Assembly (NCBI GenBank): GCA_963971285.1
Contig: OZ020244.1
Location: 34,968,001 to 35,032,000 of the forward strand
DNA length: 64,000 nucleotides
Source of the DNA: Astropecten irregularis
Lineage: Eukaryota; Echinodermata; Asteroidea; Paxillosida; Astropectinidae
Direction of reading: 5' to 3'
The position numbers and the translations under genes are program-made. Below the pieces are notes generated by a model. It had not been told where the DNA came from and did not search any database. It was given only the letters and a program-made list of their open reading frames with translations. This document shows, one piece after another, positions 24,466 through 47,500 of this stretch (position 1 is its first letter; each line of letters starts with the position of its first letter).

Positions 24466-25690
24466 CCTAGACCTTTGTTTACAATGAATAACAATTAACA
24501 TCATTAGAAACGTTTTAATTCGATTGATAATGGACTTGAAATAAAATATTCATCATGCATAGGCCCCCAATCATCTGATCATGTAGTCCTACTTACTGGG
24601 CCATCTATCCGTCACAGCTCCTTAAATTTAATAACGATTTTTTACTTCATCGGTCGCACTATAAACACTCCCACGCTATTAAGTATCGTCCGGTCATGTG
24701 TTTTCACCCGACATGTGTTTTCGCTCCCCAAATTCGACTCCCGTTAACCGCAAGATCGTGCAAGATTCTTTGTGATCAGTATCCCTAAAGTGATGACTAC
24801 ACTCAGGGCTATATCCAACATTCAGGATTTTGAAAATAAAGTTTCCAGTCGTGAGTGATACTCAAAAGTTAAAAAACTATGTGATTTTGGGTGTATATTA
24901 CTAATACATTTTAAGGCTAATGTTCAAACGTTTATAAAAGACACAATCTGTGGTCAAATATTCCAAACTAAACTGTCGTCTGCTCAAGCAACTTTCATTC
25001 TTCAGATGTCAGACGGCAGGTCATGTGACCCTGTTGCGATCTGGGTTTTTATGGCGTGCCAACGAGACAAAAGTGTTAAAGTCTTTCTCTAATTGGAGTG
25101 ACAGTGTTTTGTTTTTCTCCTTTAAATTTTAACTTTGATAAGCTGATGTATCCATGTTTAGGCCTCTCATAATGATGCCAGATATTATGAAAAATGCTGT
25201 GATAATATTTCGCATCAAGATTAACAATTAGATTTAATTTTATTTGCCTTTAAATATGTCATGCATGATTATGATATTGTTGATAAATTATCTATAATTC
25301 ACAATCTTGGAATCAAGACTGTTTTAGAACCTTTTTAAAATAAACTGAATTGACCCAGTAAGAAGAATCGAGTCAGGACAATATTCCAGCCGTTTTTGAG
25401 TGACTTGGTGCGCCATAGCTACTCCGATGTCAATGAACTTTGCCACTCAGCCAAGGGGGTGAAAACACATGACGTCGCGTTTACATAGCGGAATTTGTGT
25501 CTCTGTAAATGACGGACAATATTTTCAAAGAAAAGACTTGAACTTCGAGGATTTTTACAGATAACAATCTGGAAGTGTCCAGTTGAAAGGTGTGAGGAGT
25601 GATTTTCTGATATTCCATTTCGTTTCCATTTTTGAGAAACTTTCCTGTTATCGGAGTGAAAACCGATAACTGCAGGATAAGTACTGGCAG
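24466..25690. other. Gene-free intergenic stretch
   Basis: It contains the TXNL4B upstream region. No RNA gene or exon was recognised. Confidence 0.4.
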
Positions 25691-25765
25691 TAGTTGGGAT
25701 GATTGTAACCCTAGGTCCCAGTCCCCATGTCAGACCTAGGGTTACGAACATAGGTCCCAGTCAGT
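25691..25765. repeat. GTAACCCTAGGTC inverted-repeat unit
   Basis: TTGTAACCCTAGGTCCCAG followed by CCATGTCAGACCTAGGGTTA gives a short inverted repeat. Related sequence occurs at 1,577-1,880, 16,440-16,620 and 40,865-41,010. Confidence 0.75.
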
Positions 25766-25825
25766 CCCCCAAAATCGCCTCAAAAATGCCTGAAATCACG
25801 TCAAAACCAAAAGATCTAGATTCGG

Positions 25826-26026
25826 GGTTAGTGTGCTTTTACTTAGTCCAAGACGGCACAAGGATTATTTCCAGACATGGCTTCTACAGAAAACTAACTC
25901 ACCTAAAATAAATATTTAAGTTGACCAGTTGTGATTTCCTCTTCAGGGCCGGGCCTACTGATATAGGGGGCCTAGCAAAGTAGCAAGGTTGGACGTGGAC
26001 TAGCTATAAAGTAAAGCACACTAACC
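25826..26026. mobile_element. Short relative of the 15,338-15,930 element
   Basis: It shares GGTTAGTGTGCTTT, TTCCAGACATGGCTTCTACA and TTGACCAGTTGTGAT, and ends with AAAGCACACTAACC. It lacks the nested insertion and most of the interior. Confidence 0.85.
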
Positions 26027-26215
26027 ACAAAGGCAAAGATTCCATAAAACTAAAGCACCTGCCGGCTTCTATACATGTCAAAGATGAACAAGTGGACGGG
26101 GGGACTTCAGTGGTACTTACGATATTTTTTTGGATTGCAATTTCGACAAATTTGTCGCATGTCACTCAGTTTGAGCATGCACAGAGTTGATGAAGACTCA
26201 CTAAAACTAACACTA

Positions 26216-26737
26216 AGGCCGTGTCCCAATTCACTGGCTGCGGCCGTGGCTGCGGCTATTGGCAGCGCGTCCATCTTGTTGCCGCGTCCCAATTCACTGG
26301 CTGTGGCCGTGGCTGTGGCCGCGACGTCACGAATATCAAGCCACAAGGGAAGGTGACTTCGTTGTGGCCGGGCCAACTTTATATGGCAAGCCAAATTCCA
26401 AATAATTCGATAAACCCTATTTATCGGAGATAAACACGTTTTTTGCCAAGAAACACTATATTCCGACATGATAAACACTGCTTTTTGAGAAAAACTCTGT
26501 AATAAACACATTTTATCTAGATAAAGATTGTTTTTCACCGATAAACAGTGTATATCGAATTATTTGGCATTTGGCTTGCCATGACCTCAGTTGCGCGTAT
26601 GAATTCAAATCGTCCCGACAGGCGCGTCTACGCGGCCGAAGGCGCGTCCCAATTCTACTGGCTGAATCCAGTTCGAAGACGCGGCCACGGCCACGGCCGT
26701 AGCCAGCGGCCACAGCCAGTGAATTGGGACACGGCCT
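26216..26737. mobile_element. MITE with AGGCCGTGTCCCAATTC ends
   Basis: The ends AGGCCGTGTCCCAATTCAC and GTGAATTGGGACACGGCCT are perfect inverses. Interior arms TGGCAAGCCAAATTCC and its complement flank a hairpin-prone AATAAAC-type core. AACACT flanks both sides, which looks like part of a 6-8-bp target duplication and would fit an hAT-type origin. Confidence 0.85.
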
Positions 26738-26775
26738 AACACTGTGTAACAGTAACACTGTAGTGAAAAAATTGT

Positions 26776-27053
26776 CACGCGCTTTAGAAATGAGCCCATG
26801 TACAAACCATATCACGAAGTCTGGGAACTTGACCGCATGTCACTGACTATATACAAAATATATCAGTAACTGTTTTATGTAACGCTTACAGCCAAGCGCA
26901 CGAACCCTGCGTGGACCCATGGCGTTTGAGTTAACGTAGGACAAACTGCAACATGAAACAGTCGTTGATGTGTTTGGCATAGCCAGTGACATTCGGTCAA
27001 GTTCCCAGTCTTCGTAATATAGTTTGTACATGGGCTCATTGCTAAAGCGCGTG
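26776..27053. mobile_element. MITE with CACGCGCTTTAG ends
   Basis: Left CACGCGCTTTAG, ATGAGCCCATGTACAAAC, GGGAACTTGACCG; right CGGTCAAGTTCCC, GTTTGTACATGGGCTCAT, CTAAAGCGCGTG. The arms are over 70 bp with few mismatches. Confidence 0.9.
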
Positions 27054-27990
27054 AGATCTTTTTTTCAGAGTGTACACAACTTTTTGAAATCATTGCCTGG
27101 TGGGTAACACATGGACCAATTGTTACATAATTCTTCTCATAAAGATTCTTATTATCATTTCGATGTCACTGAATCAAAACAGTTATTGTTGGGAGTTTGA
27201 ATGAGGGTGTATGGGGAATAACCAATCAGTTAATTAATTAATTAGGGCAATGCCACTGGCAGGTGTTTATGGAAACATTGAGTTATTGAGGAGGGGAAGA
27301 TTTCCAAAGATAAAGAAGAAAGCTGTTCAAACTCATTTAAATTTAATGCAATGATTTTAATGAATAATGACAACTTAAGAAAGAATACACCTTTTTGAGA
27401 CTGTCATTGATTAAACACTCTTCCAATGGTCCAAAATAAAGTTGGGATGAAAAATTGTATTGTTACATAAAACATAAAACATACAAGAAAATATGAAATG
27501 GGTAAAAAGAAATGAAGGGCTGAACATTTGTAAATGGTGTTTGCCTCTTGGTCTAATAAAAAAAATGCTTTGTTCTAATAACTCTTTTAGCAACAACCTG
27601 ACAGTACAATGATTAATTATGAAGTTGTTATCATAATTATTACTCTTCTTAGGGAGGTGATATATTATAGTAGCTCATTTTTGGTTTGACTCATATTTAT
27701 TTTAGGAAAATTACAAATGAGAAATTTGGGGTTTGACTTGTACAGTTTCCTATGGAGGAATAAAACACCCATGTAACTAATAATTATATTGCCATTACAA
27801 AACATAACATACCCTCATAATATATTTTATTTCACCATTTTCTGCAGGTTTGTGTTGGTTATCATACTTGATCCATTGTAAATATTTTGAAACTTTGCAA
27901 TGTCAAAATGTCAAAAGATAAAAAAACCATCAAATAACCACAGAGGAAACTGATTAAATTTTAAAGTCATTGAAAAGTGAACACTGATGG
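27054..27990. other. Gene-free stretch
   Basis: AT-rich sequence with no exon or repeat recognised. Confidence 0.4.
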
Positions 27991-28033
27991 AAAATTTACT
28001 GGAGCAGGATTCGAACCAGTGACACCAATGTAG

Positions 28034-28105
28034 GGCTGGATGGCTCAGTTGGTAGAGCGCCTGTACGGTATTGAGGAGGTCGGTGGTTCGAATCCCGCTC
28101 CAGTC
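28034..28105 (+). pseudogene. tRNA-like sequence (Thr-type GGT anticodon position), degenerate
   Basis: Acceptor arms GGCTGGA and TCCAGTC pair. The D-arm GCTC-AGTTGGTA-GAGC and T-loop GGTTCGAATCC (box B) are intact, and the fold would put GGT at the anticodon. The anticodon stem has two mismatches and the T stem two more, so it is a pseudogene or a tRNA-derived SINE head. An inverted partial copy (CTGGAGCAGGATTCGAACCA, from 27,996) lies directly upstream, and a related 3' end occurs near 31,410-31,440. Confidence 0.6.
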
Positions 28106-28297
28106 AATTTTTCTTTGTTCACTTTTCAATGAAGATAAAAAAATAGCGGAATACATATACTTCTTGTTTCCAATAATCTTTCCAAGAAACTTTATCTACA
28201 CTCAAGATTCTTATAATTGCGTTAACTTCGGTAAAAGTCCTGCTTATAGGCAGTTCTTGTTAGTTAGTTTGTTTTTTATTAGGTTTTTTTTTAAGGG

Positions 28298-28312
28298 GGG
28301 GGGGGGGGGGGC
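28298..28312. repeat. Poly-G run
   Basis: An uninterrupted run of well over a dozen G residues. A similar run lies near 30,615 in RTCB intron 9. Both are G-quadruplex-capable and prone to length error. Confidence 0.8.
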
Positions 28313-28862
28313 GCAAGATTATTGTTCTACACACAAACAAAATCATCACAAACTTCAAGAAAGTTCATTTACCAAATATAATTTAGCAGATATTAAAATA
28401 AAGGTCTTACAAAACCAGTCTTTCATTGTTTATTCAAGTGAGTTGGTTTTAAATAGTTGGATAAACAGAATCCACGATGCAGTTGGTAGCTAGCTGCTGC
28501 GGGTCGAGGGGAAACCGGGGCTAATATTTATTGAAAAAAAACAGCAAATAAAGTTGGATAATTTTAAACCCTTTTGGGCATCTAACTTCTGAAACAGTGA
28601 TGTTTACGTTCCTTTCAGTCAAAATCAAAATGTAAGGCACAGAGCTTTCTCTTGTAAAATCTTTTGCACAATCTGTGACCAAGCAACCAGAACCAGGGAT
28701 GTGAAACTTCAGATTTTAATCTGAATCCTGATTTTTTGGTTTAGAGTTTCAGCTTTTTTGTACACCTGCTCTGTACAAAAGTATAGGAACTTCTAAATTT
28801 CAGCTTCTTCCTTGGTGTTTTAAGATTTTTTGTGTAGCCGCTCACATCCAAACAGAAAGTAA

Positions 28863-29248
28863 TGCTAGGAGTCCACTGGGCCGGCGCCAGTTGGTGCCAG
28901 TTCGCGCCAATGCAATTTGCTGTGGCGCCTAGTGTCGCCAAGTGTGCCAAGTGGCGTGCAGTGGCTCAAACTGCCTCCCAAATGGCCCGTGATGGCCTGT
29001 AACGGCGCCAAAAATTTAATTTGGCGGCAAGAAAATTTCAAAATGTTTGACGTTTTCGTCGCGCCACTTGCATCGAGCAACCAGCGCGAAGTATCCACCA
29101 AGTGGCACCAAATGGCGCAAACAATCCGCCTATTGGAACCCACTTTGATAATGTAATGGCACACGCCAAGTTGCGCCACTACGCGCCAATCACATAATCT
29201 TTGGCGCGACCTGGCACCAACTGGCACCGGCCCAGTGGACTCCTAGCA
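28863..29248. mobile_element. MITE saturated with GGCGCCA/TTGGCGC words
   Basis: The ends TGCTAGGAGTCCACTGGGCC and GGCCCAGTGGACTCCTAGCA are perfect inverses, flanked by TAA-like sequence. The interior is largely overlapping words of the type TGGCGCCA, AAGTGGC and TTGCGCC on both strands. Confidence 0.9.
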
Positions 29249-29395
29249 TAAGGGGGCAAAAACCTGCATGATTCTTAAACCTGAGACAACAAAATCAAAA
29301 TTATTTTGAGAAAGAAAAATGATATTGCTCATTTCATAATGCTAGGTTCTGACTTTGGTTTTTTTTTTTACAGCAATCTATTTACACAAGTTTTG

Positions 29396-29401
29396 TTTAT
29401 T
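29396..29401 (-). terminator. RTCB polyadenylation signal
   Basis: AATAAA on the minus strand, 21 nt past the RTCB stop codon, implying a very short 3' UTR. Confidence 0.6.
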
Positions 29402-29422
29402 TGTTTTTGAGTCACTGATTGT

Positions 29423-40230
<10,808 letters not shown>

Positions 40231-40322
40231 GCTCTTTAATGTAGGTGCTTGCTACAAAATAATGAATTCAATACAGCACTAAGTTATAAGCTTACAGCCA
40301 AGGCATTAAAAACCAGTTTTAA

Positions 40323-40489
40323 TAGGGCTCCGCGCTCAAGCTTTTTAATATAGAATATGCCCGTTATATCGACAGCTATAGTTACTCGGATGTTCGGACA
40401 AACATCACAACATTTACGTGTAAGTTAATGGGGCAATGTGCGACTTGTTTGTCCGAACTCCGAATGTGACATTATGAGCGCGGAGCCCT
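40323..40489. mobile_element. MITE with AGGGCTCCGCGCTCA ends in the RTCB 5' UTR intron
   Basis: Perfect 15-bp inverted ends and inner arms TGTTCGGACAAAC / GTTTGTCCGAAC. It lies about 70 bp upstream of the acceptor of the first coding exon. Confidence 0.85.
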
Positions 40490-40514
40490 TATACACAATT
40501 CTGGTCAAGGTGTG

Positions 40515-40635
40515 AGATCCACTCATCCAGTAACTGTTGCCTTATACATGTATTACTCCTTGTTAACGATTTTGACATGATCGGTCAAAATCGTTAACAG
40601 GGAGAATAAAGCCTGTGGGCTACAGTTACTGGATC
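40515..40635. mobile_element. Small foldback element
   Basis: GATCC ... CCAGTAACTGT pairs with ACAGTTACTGGATC. Inside, GTTAACGATTTTGAC and GTCAAAATCGTTAAC form a perfect hairpin with a 7-nt loop. Confidence 0.8.
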
Positions 40636-40864
40636 TAGCCAAGGCGGTATTATTGCTTAGTTTCTCGTTAATATCATAAAATTGATTGGATATCAATGCA
40701 ATACAATGTTCTTTTTTCAGAAAAACCAACGTTAGGCTTTCAATCGTAAACTGGGGCGCTGTATTCCACTTCATCAGGACTCAACCGCTTTAATAGTCCA
40801 AATAAACACAAAGGGAGTGCAGCACCCTGGATCTAAATTCTATCCATACCATACCTCCACAAAA

Positions 40865-41010
40865 ATACATGTAACGTACTCGTAACCCTTGGTATGACAT
40901 GGGGACGTACTTGAACAGTCAGACCAAGGGTATGCGGGCAATTACAGATGTATACTAACGTTATAGTCCGACCAAGGATTACGATCATCACAACTACAAT
41001 GGAACTAGGA
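40865..41010. repeat. Relative of the GTAACCCTAGGTC family
   Basis: GTAACCCTTGGTATGACATGG is mirrored by CCGACCAAGGATTACGATCAT. It lies just downstream of the inferred RTCB 5' UTR exon. Confidence 0.6.
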
Positions 41011-41124
41011 TGCGGTGCACAGTTTACACTTTCACTTTCAGTACGGTACAGTACCAATGATCTGGCAGTCTTTGGAATCACTTAGAATACGAATAGTAAA
41101 AAAAATGGTAGGCCCCTACTTACC

Positions 41125-41502
41125 AAATTGGAACTGAAGTTAGAATCTGTGAAACACTGTCATTTATTTACAGGACCCAAACAATTTTTGTTTTTTAATC
41201 TAAATGAAATTACTGTTGTTGATTCCTCACTCCAGTCGCAATGATGTCCAGTCTAAAGACTTGACAAAATAGCAACAGATTAAGTACTTGTGATGGTGTT
41301 TATTACTCCCAAATTAATAATATTCCAGCTATTTTATCACACTTCACCAACAACAAAACATTATTTGTTGCACCATCATTTGACACATGTTAAAATACTG
41401 GCCATAACACGACAACAGAGGGCGCAATTAATAATAGAGCTGCAATGATTTCATAATCACTGCATGTGTGATTGCTGGTAAAGTTCACTGCAAAACTTAC
41501 CG
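41125..41502. promoter_or_regulatory. Shared divergent promoter region of RTCB and UQCC5
   Basis: The RTCB 5' UTR exon (donor CAATTTG|GTAAGT at 41,124) and the UQCC5 start codon (41,503) point away from each other with fewer than 380 bp between them. Transcription starts for both genes should lie here. No TATA box is evident. An AGAGGGCGC word is present at about 41,416. Confidence 0.5.
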
Positions 41503-44500
41503 ATGTTTTACAGCAAAACTTTTCGCAATTTCCTCGACCGCTGGCCTGGAAAGAGAAGGTTGGGGTTGTATAGGTTCTTACCTATTTTCTTCGTGATCGG
41601 TGCGTCATTGGAATGGGTTATGATCAACGCTCGTATCGCACCTGGTGGAGAGACTTTCTGTACGTGTGTTTTTTTTTGGTTTCGTAAATCTTACCTGGTA
41701 TCTGTTTTATACCGTGCATTACGTAGGGTCTCAAAATCATTAGGCGAGGGTACCTGACTAAATCTTATGCAGAAACTTTACTTGGCGTTCGTACTGATTT
41801 TTAGGTTTTATGGGGGAACAGGAAGTGGGAAAATTTAGGAAGGGGAAGTCCTACAATTTCAAGGGCCAATTTATTCAATTGCTGGTTATTACTAGCGCTC
41901 CGCACTCTTGCGCTAAAAATAGCACCGGACCTCAGACAAACATTGTAACCATGCACACGTGCGTGGGTGTGCGCATGCATGTACAGTAACACTGTGCACG
42001 TGTGTGAGTCAATGTTTGTCTGACATCCAGGGATTTTGTGAAGTCATTAGCAGAGATGCCAAGTTCAAATTTTTTTCATGAGTGAGATTTTCATGACGCG
42101 GCGTCTCAGCGCGCGCACATGCGCGAAAGTGAGGGAGCAGAGCAACCAAGTAGGGGGAGGGGGTGTCCCCCCTCCCATGGTAGGGAGCTTTTTCAATTTT
42201 TAGCTCTTAATTAAGTTAATGGTGCGATCTGGTGCATACTTAAGTGACCTTTTTCTCTCTTTTTTTAATTTATTTTGAAAAACAAAAGGGAAACAATGCA
42301 ATAATGCTACTTTTTATTTTATTTTCCTTGTCGGGTCCCGATGCGTGAGAAATATGGGTGTCATGCGTGAGACCGTGAGACGGACCCTAAATGCGTGAGT
42401 CTCACGCACAATGCGTGAGACTTGGTAGCTCTGCATTGGATCAAACTTTGATTTACCATCATGGCTTGGAACTTAATCATAATGTACTACAGGTAAGTAG
42501 GGAGAGAATCCCAATGCTTGCCCAATTGAGCTTTCGATGTTCAAGTCTGGGCTGGGCATAATAAAAAAAATCGGAAAAAATTGAAAAAATTAAATAATAT
42601 TATTTTATATTATAATAAAAGGATAATGACTGATCAAACAACGAATCAGCAAACGACAGAGCAGATGGCTAGGCCAATTATTGCAAAGGGGTTTAGCCAT
42701 TGGACAAAAGATAACTTAAAACATTTTGTTGAAGAAACCAAAATTCCAATAGAAGATCCAGAAACGGATTTTACTAAAAGTGAATATATTAATGCTATTA
42801 CACGCAGACAACCAACCCCGCGTGGGTATAAAAGATGGGATTATTTAAAATTAAAAAATTATGTTCAAGATAATAATATTAGGTTAGATTTATCTAAAAA
42901 GCTCGATCACACTAGACGTGAATATATCAAAGCAATTAAAACGTTTACAAATCAATTTTAAAATTTAATAAAGAAAGATAATCAAGAACTTAGAGAATTA
43001 GCTAGAAAATATAACCTCAATGTTGTTCCAACGGGTCAAAGAGGACAAGTAATAAAACGAGATTATATCAAAACGATTAAAGAAAATTTATCATCGGAGG
43101 AAATTCGTGAAGCGACAAACTGGAGAGAAGTGAGATCTTTTCGTGGTAATCTTATAAATTTAGAAATAATTCTTCAAAGACAATATTCCGATCTAAATAC
43201 ATTTTTTAAACATCAGCATAAAAATATGATTAAAGAAGTAACAAAGATCTTTAGAAAAAAAGGTCAATTTAAGCTTGAATTTAGGATAAAACTCGAATAT
43301 ATAAAAGTTGAAGTTTTGGATGAAACATTACATGATTTTACTTTTCGAACCGAACAACATATTATTTTAAGGGAAGATGAAATAAATGAAAAGGTTAATA
43401 GCATTTTGTTCGAGCTAATAAATGTAGTGGAATCAAAAGATTTTGGACCCTCGGGTTTAACTTTAAATAAAATATTAGCGTTTTATATGAACTTTATTAA
43501 ATATACCAATGTTTCTGGTAGTTCATATATTGAACTTACGCCATTTATTAAACATAAAAAGGCTGTTGTTAGCGTACAAAATGACGACGATCAATGCATT
43601 AGATGGGCTATCAGATCTGCGTTAGGGTTATACAAGGATGAAATCAAAGAAAAGAAAAAAAATAACCCGAAATACAGAATTCACGATGAAAGAGTCAGTA
43701 CTTATAAGTTAAATGATGGGTTAGACTTTACCGGTATAGATTTTCCAACACCCTTAAAGCAGATTTCTAAAATAGAAAAACAAAATAATTTAAATATTAA
43801 CGTGTTTGGGTTAGATTGTAATGATGAAAAAGAAGAATTTCCTTATCCATCACATATCTCTAAAGAAACAAACGACATTCACATAAATATATTATTATTT
43901 ACTAGAGAAGTAGAAGAAGAAGGAGAAAAAATAATAAAAAGTCACTATGGTTGGATTAAGAATTTTTCGGCCCTATTCAGCAATGGTACATGTAAAGATG
44001 GGCATAAATTATATTTTTGTTACAGATGTCTATCGCATTTTTATACACCGCAAAAATTAAAAATTCACGATGAAATATGTCAAGGATTAACCGTTCATCC
44101 TTCAAGAGTCATCCTTCCAGAAGAAGATAAAAATATTTTAAAATTTAAAAACTTTAAAAATTTTCAAGATGCACCGTTTGTGATTTACGCGGATTTTGAA
44201 TGTATTTTAGAAAAATACAATGTAGAAAAGATAAAAAAAACTCAAAAGTTGAGCGTTCATAAACCCAGCGGTTATTCTTATGTTGTGGTAAGATTTGATG
44301 GAAAACTAATGAAGCAAAAAACCTATAGAGGGTGTAACGCTAGCGAGCATTTAATTAATTCATTGTTAAAAGAACAACGTAAAATTAATCAAATATTTAA
44401 TAATCCTATACCGATTGAAGAGATCGACGAATCATTAATGATGAGTAACGAGTGTTGGATTTGTGAAAAGGAAATATATCAAACTAGCGTTTTATATTGT

Positions 44501-47500
44501 AATTGTGAGATACCTCGTGAACCCAAAACCAAATCCGAAAAAGAAGAAAACGCGGTCACAAACAGTAAAGGTTATACAGATTTTTTGTGTTTAGAATGCG
44601 GTAAAAAAATTAATAAATTTAGAAAAGTTAGAGATCACTGCCACATCACGGGTAAATTTAGAGGAGTTGCACATGCACATTGTAACCTAAAACTTAAAAT
44701 AACAAATCGAACACAAATACCGGTTATTTTTCACAATTTTAAAAATTACGACGGTCATTTGATCATGCAGGGGGTAAGCGCTTACGTCGAAACGTTAAAT
44801 AATAAAATAAAAAAACGTGAAACGTGTATAGAAAAAATCAAAACGCGTATAGAAAAAATCGAAGTGTATAAAGAAAAACTCGAAACGCAAGAAATAAAAC
44901 TCCGCAAAAAAATTAGATACATAAAAGAAAAACGTGAAATTTTTAACGAGTTTCGTCGAAATATAAGAAAAGGTGATAATTCAAAAATAAAAACGTTTGA
45001 AGAAAAATACGGAATTACATTCGATAAGAAACTTAATATAAAAATTAACCAAAAAGCGAACGTTGTAATAGAGAAAAAATAAAACTAATTAATCAAAAAC
45101 TAAAAATAATCGATGAAAAAATAAATGTTAAAATCGATAAACTAAAAGAGGTTTTAAGTATATTAAATTATTATCAAAAGGAAAAAAACGTATTCGATAA
45201 TATATTTTGTATTCCTCAAAACTCGGAAAAATACATAAGTATTAGTATAGGTCAACTCCGTTTTATAGATTCGTTAAATTTTATGAACTCTTCCTTAGAA
45301 AAATTAGTCGCTGCTTGCCCTAAAGACGCATTTCATTTATTTAGAAAACATTTTAAAGATTATAATACGGATGATGTTGATCTTTTATTAAAAAAGGGGT
45401 GTTATCCATACGAATATATGGATTCCTTTGATAGATTTAAAGAAACTCAATTACCACCCATTGAAAAGTTTTATAGTAAGATAAAACTCAAAGGTATTAC
45501 GCGAGAAGAATATACTCACGCGGAGTTGGTTTGGAAAACTTTTAACTGTAAAACTCTAGGTGATTATCACGACTTATACGTGACCACGGATACGTTATTA
45601 CTCGCCGATGTGTTTCAAAACTTTAGAACCACTTGTAAGAAAACATATCGTTTAGATCCAGCGAAATATCTCACGGCACCGGGATTGTCTTGGGATGCTT
45701 TGTTGCTGCATTCTAAAATAGAATTAGAACTTTTAACCGATATCGAACAATATTTATTTTTTGAAAAAGGTAAAAGAGGTGGTTATTCTAGCGTGGGTAG
45801 TTGTAGGCATCACAAAGCCAACAATAAATATTTAAAAGATTACGATCCTGAAAAAGAATCTTCTTATTTACTTTATTTAGATGCGAACAATTTATACGGT
45901 TGGGCAATGAGTCAATCGTTACCCTACGCCGATTTTAAATGGTTAACCGATTACCAAGTCGCTAACTTTACGGTCGATCATATTTTAGGTTTAGCCGATG
46001 ACAACGACTACGGATTTATGTTGGAAGTAGATCTAGACTATCCTAAAGAGCTTCACGACTTACACAACGACTTACCCTTAGCCCCAGAGAACATAACCGT
46101 ATCGGCTGAATGGTTGAGCCCTTATCAAAAAGAATTGTTATCTAGCGGAGAAAAAGCTTCGCGAGATGACAGACTCATCGCTCATTTAGGACCTCGTAAA
46201 AAATATGTCATTCATTATAAAACGTTAAAACTGTATTTACAACTAGGATTAAAACTCACACGCGTACATCGTGTTTTACGATTTAAGCAAAAACCGTGGA
46301 TGCGGTCTTACATCGATAAAAATACACAACTCAGAAAAATAGCCAAATCAGATTTTGAAAAAGATTTTTTTAAACTCATGAACAATTCCGTTTTTGGTAA
46401 AACAATGGAAAATGTTCGAAATAGAATAGATGGAAATATTATTATAGACGATGATAGCGATTTATCGATAAAAAAAATATTAAAACTAGCATCCAAATCT
46501 AATTATAAAACATCAACTAAATTTACAGATTCTAATATAGGTTTCTTTGAAAGGTACAAAGAAAAAACGTATTTAAATAAACCCATCTATTGTGGAGTGA
46601 GTATATTAGATTTAAGCAAATCTTTTATGTACGACTTTTATTACAATCACTTGAAGAAAAAATATAACGATAACATAAATCTCATGTATACCGATACCGA
46701 TAGTTTATTATTGATCGTTAAAACCGACGATGTTTACGAGGATATTAAACGAGACTCAGAACTTTACGATCTATCTAATTATTCACCCACTCACCCTTTA
46801 TTTGACCCTAAAAACAAAAAAGTAATTGGAAAAATGAAAGATGAATACGGTGGCCAAGTAGTAAAACAAGCCATTTGTTTAAGATCAAAAATGTATGTGA
46901 TCTTAATACAAGATGATAAAGAGGTTAAAAAAATTAAAGGTATAACAAAAACCGTGACTGAAAAAAATATTAACTTTGAACATTTTTATAATTGTTTACA
47001 AAATAAAAAATCTCAAGAACATCAAATGAATATAATTCAATCTAACAAACATCAAATTTATACGCAAGTAAAAACCAAAACTTCATTGAGTCCTTATGAT
47101 GGAAAAAGATATATTTTATTCGATGGAATCAATACTTTAGCATTTGGCAATAAAAAAATTAAATATCAAGATTCTGGCAATTCGGTGTCATCTGGAACGA
47201 TTTGAAGTTCTTCTTTTACAAACGATCGTTTGGGTCCGTCTTTTAAGTAATAAAGCGTAGGACCTGTAGTAACTTTTTTACCACTCATGATTTTAAATTG
47301 ACTCGTTCTTTTTTCAATTTGATACATGTTAACGCTCCATATGGGATCGGTAGCCCTCCTCACCGTACCTCCTTCTTGTTCCCCTGGTTGATATAAATAA
47401 CGAACTAAAACATTAGTCGGAAGATCACTAACGTTTGTTTTTTGTGGTGATGAGGGTAATTGTTTAACCCGTTTTAACTTGATCGCTTGCGTAGGAGTGA

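Noticed and set aside
46308-46496. Antisense frame inside the polymerase palm
   Set aside because: Shadow of the PolB reading frame.
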